Part shown: positions 1 to 12,000 of the stretch, in pieces
Layout: each line of letters begins with the position of its first letter
How positions within the stretch are numbered: position 1 is the first letter of the stretch
NCBI GenBank assembly: GCA_038503035.1
Contig: JAVSML010038971.1
Coordinates: forward strand, 31,257-95,256
DNA: 64,000 nt
Direction: 5' to 3'
Source of the DNA: Crocodylus rhombifer
Taxonomy: Eukaryota > Chordata > Crocodylia > Crocodylidae
Made by a program: the position numbers and the translations under genes
Notes under the pieces: generated by a model
Databases searched by the model: none
The model's input: only the letters and a program-made list of their open reading frames with translations
Told to the model about the DNA's origin: nothing

Positions 1-1541
1 AGGGAACGTAAGGGCAATATTTTGTACTCGCTCCATGTGAGGAATAAGTATATAATATGCCCTGGGGTTCTGGCAGCATTTCTTTTTGCAAACCCTATAT
101 CTAAGGGTTTATGTTATAAGAGAGCCGTAAAAATGCATGGCAGGCTTCAAGTTTGAATGCAGAGCCTGGAAACTTTTTTTTTTTTTAATTTTATTAAAAA
201 AATTGCTTTGGCAAGGCAAAAGGAGAACAAAATGTCAAGCAATATACTTTATGCATTCAAGAACTGCTCTGCAGCTTAAAAACAGCTTTGCAAATGCCCC
301 CGTGCAGGACAGTTCAGGAATATCATCTAGTATTTTTCTCTGTTTTTAAAGAAACATACAAAGATGAACACGGTTCCATTGAGAGAAGAGAATTTTGCAC
401 ATATACAATAACTGCTTTCCATCCAGGAGTCCCGTCATGTTGATTGGTGAATGGCTGAGACAGCTCAGTAATCTGTTGAGAAAGATAGGCCCTGATCCAG
501 TAGCTTTAGATACACGCCCAGTGAAATCAATGGGATGATCCATGTGCTGAGAATAATGTACAACCTTAAATGCTTTGCTGGTAAAGGGCCACTGCTTGCA
601 GAAAGTCCAAAAAGAAGTCCATACCAAAACAAATTTTTGAGGGGAGGAGAAAAAGGGATCTTGGCACTAGAGAGCACTGTGAGCTGAGAAAGAAAATATC
701 AAATGCAGAATGTTATCATATACCATGTACCATCTTTCACTGGTACTTACGAAAGTGTGTGAACTGCTGCAGCCAACCTTGTTTCTTTAATGGGCAGTAC
801 CTAATCCTTCATCAAAAGATTCCCGAATTTGAGGGGCCTGAAATTCAGACCCATGTTCTGGGGCTCCATCCTATCTCTTGAATATGTATCAGCATGAAAC
901 TACTTTATTAGTGGCAATCCAAGCTGTGAGCTTCATGAAAGACAGTGAACATGTGATGATAAATTACAACTGGCATAACATTGTGGAAGGGGGATTTTTT
1001 ATTAAGGAGTCTTTTCTCAGTAAGGTTCTCTCTTTCTGCCTTCATCGCCACGTTGCCTGAGCATCTCCCAATGCTGCATTTGGTGATATAACCATCCGTC
1101 ACATGTGGTTTGTTCTTTCATTCCTCTTCCCAGAAGACGAAAATATGTAGTGGTTTAGTTTGGTTTTGGTACTGTGACTTGTGTGCTTGTTTTCTTCTGT
1201 CCATGTTTTAAATTTAGTTAAATGGGATAGGTGATTTCGTTTGCTTTACTTTTTTTTTTATATGAACAGGCTAAGGATATTTCATACTCATGAAAATGAA
1301 AAGTTATCACTATTGGCTAGAACTTGTGTGGAACAAGCAGACATTCTGCAATCTTCTCTCCATCTCTTTGCTAATGCAGCTAACTCCTGACCTGCAAACA
1401 CCTTGCGATTCCAGTTCAAGGCTCCTTTTGAGCTGTTGAAGTCTGACACCTGTGTCATCCTTTGCTCTCTGGGCAGTATACACATAGTTTGGTATGAGGC
1501 CCATCAAATTTTTAGTCACTTCACAATGAGATTCATTAGGG
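1..1541. other. Intronic single-copy DNA
   Basis: AT-rich sequence with a T/A homopolymer patch around 173-200. No gene, RNA or transposon end was recognised. Confidence 0.5.
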
Positions 1542-1875
1542 CTAGGGACACAATTTACACACAAACTGGTTTAAGAAGAGGGAGCGATGAGCAACCCTGC
1601 AGAGTCCTGCTGCTGTAATTTTGAACCACAAATCCCATAGATGTTGGGGACAGCAGGAAGAAGAAGTGAGCGCACAGCCCTTGCTGGCTGTGTGCCAGAG
1701 AGCCATGCTTTAGTGCCCCCTGGCTTCTGGTCTGAGCCACTGCAGGCATGTGGCTGCATTGCCTGAATCAAAAGTAAATGTCTGTTCAGTTGTTTCTCAG
1801 TTTAATCTCTGCAGCTTAGACTAAACTGCAAAGACTGAATCGATTCAGCCTTGAGCTTTTTGACTGTCTGTACTT
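1542..1875. mobile_element. CTAGGGACA-TIR element, internally deleted copy
   Basis: The left end is ctagggacacaatttacac and the right end is tttttgactgtctgtactt, the same termini as the longer copies at 37307-38007 and 51009-51477. The interior (the 'cctgcagagtcctgctgctgt' stretch followed by 'ccatgctttagtgccccctgg') aligns with 37790-37920. About half the length of the 37307 copy is missing. No convincing target-site duplication was found. Confidence 0.6.
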
Positions 1876-3953
1876 CATCTAGATGACTATTTTACAAGCA
1901 CATAGTACTCTTCCTTCCTGAACAGCCCAAAACAGTCTATCGATTAAGTTCATCTCCACTGGCAAAGGCAAGTAGAGATTACAGCTTTCTGAAGCTGAGC
2001 ATAAAGGGTAATTTATTTCCAAGGAGAGTAGCAGGCAGTGCTTCTACTGCCATCCACCCTCAGGGATTCTACCCAGGACAGTAGCTTTAATTTGGTTCAG
2101 CACCTCCAGACACTCTCCAGTCCACAACAGCTCTCATGCAGCAACATCTACTTGTAGTCAGCACTGAAATGTTTTGGGCTTCTTAGCCAAAGAAGGACAT
2201 TAGAAGAGCCACTACAAGCAGCCCAACTGTGATTTGGCATGCTAGAGTCTCCAGGCCTTGACTGGAGGGGCCAAAATCTGTGAATGTGGCCTTTTCTATT
2301 TCTAACTATCCATAATATGCATCCCACATAATAGTCATCACTCACAGTTAAAAAACAGCCATGTCTGCGTTGGGAAGTATTAATCAGTATATTAGCAGTG
2401 GCAATATTATCCAAGCTGTGCTGTCAGGGAAACACAGCTCAGGGAAACCTTATGTATTGACAGGCACAGCTTAATTCCATGTGAAAATTCCCGAGCTGCT
2501 GGCCATTCGTATTCACATGAGAAATGTCATGGAACCTTAAGGACCAAAAATAGCTAGTGGCTGTTTTACATCTCCTCTGAAGCACAGCACTTGCTACAAC
2601 ACGGCATACAAGCACCCTTAATGAGCTTTCCAACCCACATCCAAATAGGAGCTGAACTGCCAAGACTTTTTAAATTGTGGCTGTTGGAATAGTATATATC
2701 CCTGTTATTGATTAAAATCCCTTAGCTCAAGAGACATTTAAAATGCAACTCAAAAGAACAATAAAACATCTGCAATAGGCAAGAGACCCTGCAATCATAG
2801 GAGAATGGACAGGATGAACTAATATGTCCTTTCCGAGCCCTTTCCAGAAAGAACACAACTTTGCTATTAAGGCGCTATTTTTTTCTCCCAGTGAGACAGC
2901 TCCTCCTCCTCCTATCCCCCTTTCCCAGTGCTCCTGGTTTCATGAGTGAAAATATCACAAGTAATTGAAGTTGAAAACCCCAGTAGAATATTAAATTAGA
3001 AATTAAGCTGAAATGCTCATCAGTTGAGGCACAGGAATTCTGCACAAATTTTCTAATGGGGCGATAGTGCAATTGGAATACATTTTTTCCTAACTGCTTC
3101 AGTAACCAAATTGATTGAATTAAACGTGCTCTGTGGTGCTAGCTAACCTTTGACCCCTGGCTACTTAGAATAATCAGGAGGCTAATCATCCTGGCATGAG
3201 CTGAGCTCCAAAAGATCAGCTGCGCGGTAGGGTTCGGGTAGCCTACTCTGGCATTAATCAGTATGTCATCAGGGTTTGATTATAAATCCTAAAGATCAGG
3301 AGACAAATACAGCACGGTTTAATTTGCTAAAAATTATATATCTACATATTAACCATTGAGTTGAGCATCTGAAAATTATTGCTTTGTTAGTAAGCATTGA
3401 AGTCAGGTGCTGGTGCTTTGAAACATCCCACAGCTCGGTAATAAATGTAATGATCAGCATCAGCACAAAAGTAGCATTAGCCAGATTAAAACAGATTTTG
3501 TTCTAACCTCAAATAGATTTTTTTTTCCTGTTGGGGTTTACAGCTCCATTGAAATCATTCCTCATGTTTCACCTATCTCATTATGAGCTTATTCAGAGAG
3601 AAGAAATAGTATATTTTTCAGCCTACCTGCTAACGACAGCACTATTTTCGCTTCCAAAGGGGAAGAGAGTTGCTGGCTGCAGTGTATCATATAGCTATAC
3701 ACAGAAATAAATTGATATTTATTGTCCCTTAAAATGATTTGCCATACAACTGGAAGGCTCATTTTTTAGGTGGGACTGTGTCTTAGGATCCAATTAATTA
3801 ATTACTGCTGTTTGTTGCATGCCTTTTGTGTGTGGTGGGGGGGGGGCAGAGTTCAGCATGCAGTTCTCTGAGGGGATATGTATCTTTTAGTATTTTTTCA
3901 GGTACGTGCAACTGGAGAAAGGGAAGACCTATTAAAGGAGCAATAGCATAGAG
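1876..3953. other. Intronic DNA, possible conserved stretch at 3100-3510
   Basis: No repeat ends or coding exons are seen. Around 3100-3510 the sequence is complex, AT-rich and free of recognisable repeats, with several TAAT cores and the 'aataatcaggaggctaatca' motif. That is the look of a conserved non-coding element, but conservation cannot be assessed here. A G run lies near 3836-3846. Confidence 0.4.
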
Positions 3954-4140
3954 CAACGGTTTTCAACCTGTGGTCCCTGGGTCCCTGGGGATCCACAGAC
4001 TGTCTCTAAGGGGTCTGCAAAAGATGACTATGATCAATCAGAAGTATGTGAATAGTGACACTTATCATTTGAAGGAGTCTGAATCTCCATTTGAACTTTC
4101 CAAAGAGGTCCACAAATGAAAACAAGGTTTAAAACCAATG
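3954..4140. mobile_element. Charlie-like hAT MITE
   Basis: The ends form an inverted pair: caacggttttcaacc on the left and ggtttaaaaccaatg on the right. Inner subterminal blocks (gtggtccctgg and aggtccacaaatg) also mirror each other. The flanks gcatagag (3946-3953) and ggatagag (4141-4148) are an 8-bp target duplication with one mismatch, as hAT elements make. At 187 bp it has no coding capacity. Confidence 0.65.
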
Positions 4141-4150
4141 GGATAGAGGA

Positions 4151-4699
4151 TAGGGATGTGCAAAACGGGCTGTCTTCAATTTGGATTTGGATTCGGCCCA
4201 AATTGGGGCTAGTGATTCAATTCATTGATTCAGATAACTGTCCCCAATTCAATTTGGCCATGGGATGGGGGGGCATGACCAGCCATGGGGGGATCCTGGG
4301 TGCCCCCCAGACCCAGGAGGCACCAGTCACCAAGCTGGGGGGGGTCCCTAGTGTGCTCCCTGACAGACCCGGAAGTGGACTAGAAGTGCTTCTGGTTCAC
4401 TTCTGGGTCCGCTGCCAAGTGCACTGGGGACCCCCCCGCGCCCCTGTGTAATGCTCCATCTGCCCCAGCATCGCAGCATTCATGAGCCAGCTGGTACCTT
4501 GAGATATGTAAAAAAAACCCATTTAAAGCTGTGTCTGTATCTGAATCGCTGAATCTGTCTGAATCGATTCAGAGGGTTCCGATTCAATTCGGAGAGATTA
4601 CAGGGTCTCCTGATTCAATTTGGTTTCAGAGATTCGGCCACCAAATCAGGCCAAATCTCCACTGAATCAAACTGGGGACAGAAGTTTTGCACAGTCCTA
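4151..4699. mobile_element. TAGGGCTGTGC hAT-like foldback element, copy 1
   Basis: It begins tagggatgtgcaaaac and ends gttttgcacagtccta, a terminal inverted repeat. Subterminal sequence is rich in gattcggcc/ggccaaatc motifs in inverted orientation. Candidate 8-bp flanks atagagga (4143-4150) and atagcgaa (4700-4707) match at 6 of 8 positions. The GC-rich core around 4260-4500 includes 'gaagtgcttctggttcactt', a short palindromic motif shared with the copies at 6097 and 44615. Confidence 0.6.
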
Positions 4700-4707
4700 A
4701 TAGCGAA

Positions 4708-6040
4708 TTAGTTAAGAAGAAAAAGCTTCATTTGTATTGAAGCCTATGGTGGAACCCTCCACTGATGTGCGCTGGCTTTGGTGAGGGCTAACATCCTGCC
4801 AATGCCTGACCTACCAGGATAATATTCACTGCGATGACTAGATGTTGACAGTCCTACGAACTGGTAAAAATAAGGAGCATTTGTGCAAAAGCAGCAATCT
4901 TTCAGGTCTACAGTACATAGTTACAGGCTGGCTAGATTTTAATGTGAACTATGTAAGCCTTCTTTTGCTCCTCTTTATTCTTCTTTGTTAATCAAGGAAG
5001 CTCACCACTGGTTATTTTTTTCCATCCACAGCAAAATATGTGCAGCTAGGGTGAGGTGGAAGCTTTGTTCAACTAGCTTGTGTGTGCAGTGCTAAGAAAA
5101 TGCAAATGACAGGCAAGGGAACAAAAGTACATTGAATGCTCCCTCTCCAGGCACTCCAAGGAGGAAATGGTAACAGAAAGGTCATTCAGAAAGAAAGACT
5201 GCATTTTTCCTTTTTTTTTCAAAATATTTTTATTTCAAATACAAATGAAATATGATTTTGGGAAAGCAGTGAGGAAGGGAGAATTTAGGTCCCCTTTAAA
5301 CAAAGAGGAGAGAATCCATTTAACATATTTTTACTTCCTTTCTGACCTTCCTTTCTTCTACTCAGCCTCCTAAACGAGCATTCATCCACTCTCTGATTCG
5401 ATGACTCCTCACCATACCTTTTGCCACCTATATTTAATTCTCGCACCTTCAAATCATTCAGCCACAAGAAAACTCCTCCAAAGCTCTCCTTTGAAAACCC
5501 CTACTATAGTGCCACACTAGAAAGCTCAGATCACGCTAAATATATAAGGTTAGTGAGGTTTCATTACTTCTATCATTTCTTCTCCTTCTTGACTTCAGCA
5601 AGATGGTTGAGTACTAAACTCCATAGTTTACATCATCCCTCTAAGATTGAGAGCATTGTGTTCTACTAAATGTTGGAGATAAAATAAAAACTTCCCTACT
5701 ACAAGAGGAAAAGAACAGAAAGGAAAGAGAGCGTTTAGCATGTATCCTCTTCATTTATCTTACATGGATTCATCTTATATTGCAACACTTCAGTATACTG
5801 ATACTATTTCATTGAATTTTGTGCAATAGTTATATGCTAGATATGTGATAGAAGTTCATCTTCCAGTTTGAAAAATCATATTCTATATATTTCATTCATC
5901 GTCTTATAGAACAAAAGGCTTCTTTTTATCTAAAAAAAGAGTTATATTTAGAAGGCTTGAAATATTTGAGTTTACAGCCAAAATTTTGTTCTACCTACCT
6001 CATTCCCTTGGAAAACAGACTGTGACTCGAGGTTTGAGCT
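4708..6040. other. Intronic single-copy DNA
   Basis: AT-rich sequence with a T run near 5209-5235. No gene or repeat ends were recognised. Confidence 0.5.
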
Positions 6041-6096
6041 ATCTATATCTATATATCTGTATCTATATCTATATCTATATTTATATTTATATCTAT
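6041..6096. repeat. (TATATC)n microsatellite
   Basis: Imperfect tandem tatatc/tatatt units. The tract resumes as tatc/gata units just after 6823, so the transposon at 6097-6823 appears to have inserted into a microsatellite. Confidence 0.85.
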
Positions 6097-6823
6097 TAGG
6101 GGTGTGGGAAGCAGACCCTATTTGATTCAGATTCGGCCCAAATCAGAGACAGTGATTTGATTTGGATCACCTTCCCTGAGTCAATTTGGTTGAATCCAAA
6201 TCTAAAAATTCGATGCTGATTCAGAGAATCAGCAATTTGGACATACACAGCTTTAAAAGTTTTTTTCCATATACCTTGAGGTAGCAGGTACAGCTTGTGA
6301 AAGCTGCAATGTTGGGGTGCCTGGAGTGTCCCACAGGAGTACATGCTTGGTGGCAAACCCAGAAGTGGACCGGAAGTACTTCTGGTTCGGTGATCAGCCA
6401 CAGGGGAACCCTGGGTGCTTCCCCCCCCCCCCAATCCAGCAGGCACCAGTTGCCGAGCTGGGGGAATGTGGGGGGCCCCTGGCATGCTCCCTGGTGGATC
6501 TGGAAGTGGAGCAGAAGTGCTTCTGGTCCACTTCCAGGTCTCCTGCCACGTGTGCTGGAGAGTCCCCTGTGCTTCTGTGGGATGTTCCATGTGCACCAGC
6601 ATTGTAGCATTCATGAGCCCCTGCTGCCTAGAGAAAAAACTCTTAAAGCTGTCTCTATGTCTGAATCTCTGAATCTTTCCAAATCTCTTCAAAATGATTT
6701 GGAGGGTTCTGATTCAGTTTAGATAGATTAAAGTGTCCTCTGATTCGATTCGGTGATTTGGCCACTAAATCAGGCCAAATCTCCACCGAATCAAATCAGG
6801 GACTGAAGCTTTGCACAGCACTA
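6097..6823. mobile_element. TAGGGCTGTGC hAT-like foldback element, copy 2
   Basis: The ends are taggggtgtgggaagc and gctttgcacagcacta. Flanks atatctat (6089-6096) and ttatctat (6824-6831) match at 7 of 8 positions, although the microsatellite context weakens this as evidence. The interior is a long imperfect palindrome. The left arm around 6265-6400 ('cagcttgtgaaagctgcaat' then a 'cccacagga' block and an 'agaagtggac' block) is mirrored by the right arm around 6490-6650. A C run lies at about 6421-6432. The palindrome, not a gene, explains the 140-198 codon open frames on both strands. Confidence 0.65.
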
Positions 6824-6831
6824 TTATCTAT

Positions 6832-7640
6832 CAATCTAGACAGATAGATAGATACAATTCAGACAAATATTGCATCATTACATATAAAACTACCCATCAA
6901 CTTTCATCTGTACCTCCTGCCTCCAATAGCACAGTATGAAACCTTGGATAGTGCTTATCTGATTCCAGAAAGAGTTTTCACACTGGGCCAAATGCAAGCA
7001 GCTCTCTGCCGGAGGGCTTGTAAATCTAGGACATCATACCCACAGTAGCTGGCAACTTCAGAAATGCCAGAAGCTTGGGGAATTGCTTAAATTCCATGAA
7101 TAAAATATTCTAGAGATGCAAGTTGAGATGCATTTATGGTGCTGATAGGCAACACGCACTATGGACCAAAGAAAAAAGGTTAACTATTGTTGAAACATCT
7201 GCTGTTGGCAGCATAGATTGTGATCAGCTGCAGGTTGGCACAGCATATAACTCTTTTTGTTGGAAGAATAGTTCTTCTGAATTTGGGATGTGCTCTCAGG
7301 GCAAGAGACAACATTTTAGATAGGATTGCATATGTTTTGTATTTCAGTCCTCACCTTCTTTATATCAGGTACTCCAAGGACACTGCCCTGGGAAATGTCT
7401 TATTTATATTGTGATTTTTCCCCTGTGGTAGCGCTTTGCATGGTTAAAATACAATTTAGCCTTAGAGCGTCAAAGGTTCCAAAATAATGTTTGTTACTGT
7501 GTTCCTCAAACTATATAGCACATATAAAAAGCCCAGGGTTGTACTATATGATTCCCTTGGATTTTTCAGGTTATAATATACTTTGGGGAAAAGTGATAGA
7601 GCATGATTCATTCCTACCTACACTCTAGGGTCAAGCCACT
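6832..7640. other. Intronic single-copy DNA
   Basis: Starts with residual gata microsatellite units to about 6855. The rest shows no recognised feature. Confidence 0.5.
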
Positions 7641-9010
7641 TTACCCTGTGTTTTTAACCTGTGTAAAAGGGAGCCAGAGGCTCCTGTTATTTTAAGGGGA
7701 GGAGCAACATCAGTGTGGTTCCCCTGGCTGGAGGAAACACGACACTTGATGAGCTGGCAGCAGGGTCATAGGCAACGGGGGGGAAAACCCAGAGGCTATG
7801 AGTATCTATTGCAGGGCTAGGTGCTCCACAATAGGACAGTAGGGCAGATCCCTGCTATAAGCAGCCAGGGCACTGCTAAAGCATTCCCAACAGCAGTAGG
7901 AACCACAGAGGGACTGGCTGTCGGGATCTAATGGTAAATTCCTGCAGGTAACTGGGAACCACCTGACCAGAAGGGGAAGGGCTTGGTAGGTATAATCCCA
8001 GGGCCTGAGCCAGAGCAGCCAGTATGGACCTGCAGGATGCGGGGGGAAGAGGTCTGCAGTGAGCTGGCAGTTGCCAGCTGACGGGTTGAGCTCCTGTTAT
8101 GCCTGAGAACAGCAAGTAAGGAGCTGGGGGCTTGCAGGGGACTAAGATAGCAGGATGAGTAGGGTTTTGTTGTTCAGTCAGTGGCTACTAGTTTTAGTTA
8201 TATCCAGGGTGCTTATGTTTTTTTTTTTCTTTGAGTTTAACCAATGGATTAGATTGTGAATAGTAGGGGAGGTCGGGGTTCACATATTGCCATAGGGCAC
8301 AAGAGGGCTTGTGCCTGTCCAGGGCAGGAGCTTAAGCTGTGGTGCTGTTCAAGGGGCATGAGGAGGGTTTAAGCCCTGCCAAGGGCTGGGCTCGAGGTGC
8401 AAGCAGGCAGGGGCTGAGAGGGCCAAAGCCTAGGCTAGTGGGAGAAAAAAAGAAGAGAGGTGGCCTGAGGCCAAGAAGGCTAGATCCAGAGCCCAAGAGT
8501 GGCAGTGAGTAGGGCCAGGGGCCCACCACCCGAGAAGAGGCAGAGGCAGGGCCGGGAGTCCGGCGCCCAAGAAGGAGCAGAGATAGGGCCAGTGACCCAA
8601 AGCCTGATAGGATAAGACAGGGGCTGGAGCCCAGAAGCCAGGTTCAATACATTGGGCCTAGGCAAAGGAGAGCGGCAAGAGAAAAGGAAAGGAGGCCAAG
8701 AAGGCCAAGACCCCAACAGAGGTGTAGAGGCCTGAAGTGGCCAAAAATTGGCTTGGAGGCAAAGTACCCCACCTAAGTATTAACCGGTAACAATTGCGAG
8801 GCATAGGTATGGCTGTAGGGGATGTTGGACACCATGAATAGCCTTAGGCAACAGGTGTGCTGGGGGCACAGATGGGCCTATTCCCTTAATAATTAGGGAA
8901 TAGGATTGCAACCAGAGGGCTCTGGGAGAGACCCACTAGCCAAGACGTAGACAGGGGCTTGATCCGGAACCAGAGACCAGCCTCCCTTATCGCCCGTCAA
9001 CTAGTTACAT
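7640..9010. repeat. GC-rich, purine-rich unclassified repeat-like block
   Basis: About 1.3 kb is clearly richer in G on this strand than the flanking AT-rich intron. It holds degenerate, irregular internal repetition of units such as gccaagaaggc, cagagcccaagag and gggccagtgaccc between roughly 8440 and 8720. The perfect palindrome attccc-ttaataa-ttagggaat style core lies near 8880-8905. It could be a decayed LTR or other retroelement tail, but no TG...CA ends, primer site or coding domain was identified. Confidence 0.35.
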
Positions 9011-12000
9011 CAGTGCATGGCAGGCAGGAGAAAAGTGGAGGGTACCCAGGGAGCCAGAGCACAGCAGGAGTCATGAGACCACCCAGGGACATCATGTCCA
9101 TCCCTGAGATTCGGGTCTGTTTTTAAGACAACTGGGTGCCACAACATTGATCTGAAGGATCCCCAGACCTTTCTTTGTTCTGCAAGGCTGTAAAATCTTT
9201 CCTTATTCATTCTAAATATAGAGATAAATGTTGCCATGGCTTTTAAAAGCAACCTTGGAATAGCTGAACTTTGGGACAGGTTGCCAAAGCAAGTATTCAA
9301 TAGGCTCTTTAAATTGAGATGTTATATCCTTCAAAAATATGCATTACTTTAATCATAAATTGTTGGATCTGCTACCTGAATCACGGCGCAACATTCAATA
9401 GCCAAGTCAAGCTAGTTAATGGACAGTTGTGCCATTTGGCCTCAAAAATCTGTCGAGTATTTGACCGATTATCAGTTGCCCTTTAGACCCTGCAAACGCT
9501 ACTCAAATAACATTAGTCATGATTTTTTCCCCCCATTTTGATTTCCATGGAAGGCATTACAGCGTTACAGCTGACTCAGGTTCAGTGTGTCCAATGCTTA
9601 CCCTTTGCTTTAAGGTTAGGGACATTCAAAAGGCCCAAGATAGAATTGAGCTTAATTTTGCAATTTTCTGTAAGTAGTGCAGATTTAGGTAGTGAGTGAA
9701 CAGAACACACATTCGCCCTTTGGGTAGGAGGGGAAAATCTTAAGACTGTGTCCTGCCATTTTTAAACCAGTCTGTGTGTGCCAAACTTCTGTTATACGTA
9801 TAGACCGATTTTATTTTTTTAATTATTTTTTTTGTGCTGGGTGTACACTGGTTTCCAATCAGTTACACCAGTAAAAGTGTAATGTCGGTACCTGGCCTCT
9901 GTGTTTTAGTAGAGAGCACAAATATATATGAATATGTTTAAGATTGATTAGGAAAGAGTTAAAGAAAATTCGAAAAATCATCTTTCCATCAGGTAATAAT
10001 TTCCTTCTTAGGTATGAGTGCACATCAGCTTGAAATTTTTGTTCTTTACCAACCATGTGGAAATAATTGGTTTCCTATGTTTTGTAAGAGTACATTTCTT
10101 GGCATTTTATTTTCTATACAAAGCTGTCCATAATCATAGTCCATTTGAAGTCTGACAACATATTTAATAACAGATTCGCATGTACAATCCTTGCGCATTA
10201 GTGTTCAAACTGTAAAGCAGGGAAAGCGAGTTGGTTGTGTGTTTTTAAAAAATTGAATTCAATAAATATTTAAATTTGGGAGTTAGAGGGTTCTTACTGT
10301 TGACCAGTAGCAGTCTTTACATGGTTCGTCTTATCACACTGGAGTGTCAGCTGAGAAACTTGCTTCCTGGCCACACTCAGAACAATTCTTTCATTTGCTT
10401 TTCTTTCATTAACCTGGCATTGGGTGCCCCTCCAGTAATGTCCTATTGATATGTATATAAAACAGATGCTAGAAGTTCCCTTTTCTGGATTCAGGCAGAC
10501 CTTCCAGAACATAAACTCCACAATAAAAAAAAAAAGAATGTAAATGCATCTAATCACTTAAGTCCACTGCAAATGTCCCTTGCTTTCCCACCTCCCTCAT
10601 AATCAATGGCATCAGCATGGACGCTCTGTCATTACCCATAGCCAGGAGGGGATCATCGACCAAGGCCACTGCAGTAGTTTTCTTTTAACACCCCTACATC
10701 TCCCAGTCCTTCCATTAAATTGACTGTCCTCTGCTATAATATGCAGCCCACAATCAACCTGATCAATGAGCTTTCGCTGTCACAGATTGGATTCGACCTT
10801 TATCTGCCATTCAAACAGAGATGCTTAGACAGGAACAAAATCCTCCATTCAGTGGCTGGGAGGCATAAGTGATCTGGAGAGCCTCTTTAGCCCCTCTGCA
10901 GGTCTCTTCCCCAGTCCCCTGCATATCTGAGCAGTGACCATCCTAGTAAATTAGTTTATGCACCGACGTGAGGATCTGGATCTGAGGACGGTGATCCAGA
11001 CAGAACCCAACTGAATCAGTTTGATGTAATTGGCACTGATCCACTTGCATTGTGCCTCTTGGACATAAGGACTTGCATAAAAGTCTTTCACAGAATCCAA
11101 TGACTTCTTGACAACCTAGTTTATATTACTAGGATCGTATCATTAGCCTAGCCACGTGTCTGTTTTTTCAACAGCACAAAACACTGAAGTGTTTCACATG
11201 CAAAAAACCAACACAATACTAAGAAGATTGGTGAGAATTTAAAGAGCTCTCTCCATCTCATGGAAACATAAGTTAGATTTGCATAAATGAGAGCTGATGT
11301 GTGTCTGCTGGTGGAGGAGCAGCCCTAGAAAACCTTTTTGCTGTTGGAAACAATTTGAAAAAAGCCCACCTCAGTTCTTTCCATTGAAAAAAAGACATTG
11401 AGCATCTCAGGAACACCCTTGGGTTGCCATTGGGTGGGATAGAGAGAGATGACCACCAGTGACCATGGTTTATTTAAATACAGCAAAAATGTTCTCATAA
11501 ATTTGAAAAGTAGACACCTGTCTAGTCCCTAGGCAATGCTGCCTTGATTTAATAGGGGAACAGTTGTAGTTTGCTCTTTCAAGGTAGGTCAGAACATTGT
11601 TTTCTCTTAGTCTTTTTTTTTTCCCTAGCAAACTAAAATGGCAATGGGTAGATGGGGAAGATTTTCTGATAAATAAGACAAGTGTGTTCTTATTTCTGTG
11701 AGGTTTTTGCAACATGACATCATGAAATTGCCTTCAGCGAGAACCCAGTAACCCCCTCTGTCCTCAACCTACTTGCATACCTAGCACTTTGCTATGAGAT
11801 GCTCATGTGATCTCATGAACATTGTGGCCATTTCATTTTATTTTAGAAAAAAATGGGATGGACTTTGCATTTATAGGTGGAACAGTGAGGCCAGTTCTTA
11901 TTTTGGAAAAAAATGGGATGGACTTTGCATCGATAGATGGAAGCATGAGGACCTAAGGGAAGAGCAGCCACGTGTCTGTCCATTTTACATCAGAGGCAAT

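Noticed and set aside
6096..6722. Open frames of 129-198 codons on both strands
   Set aside because: They lie wholly within the palindromic hAT-like copy at 6097-6823. Mirrored frames on both strands are expected from inverted GC-rich sequence, and no domain is recognisable.
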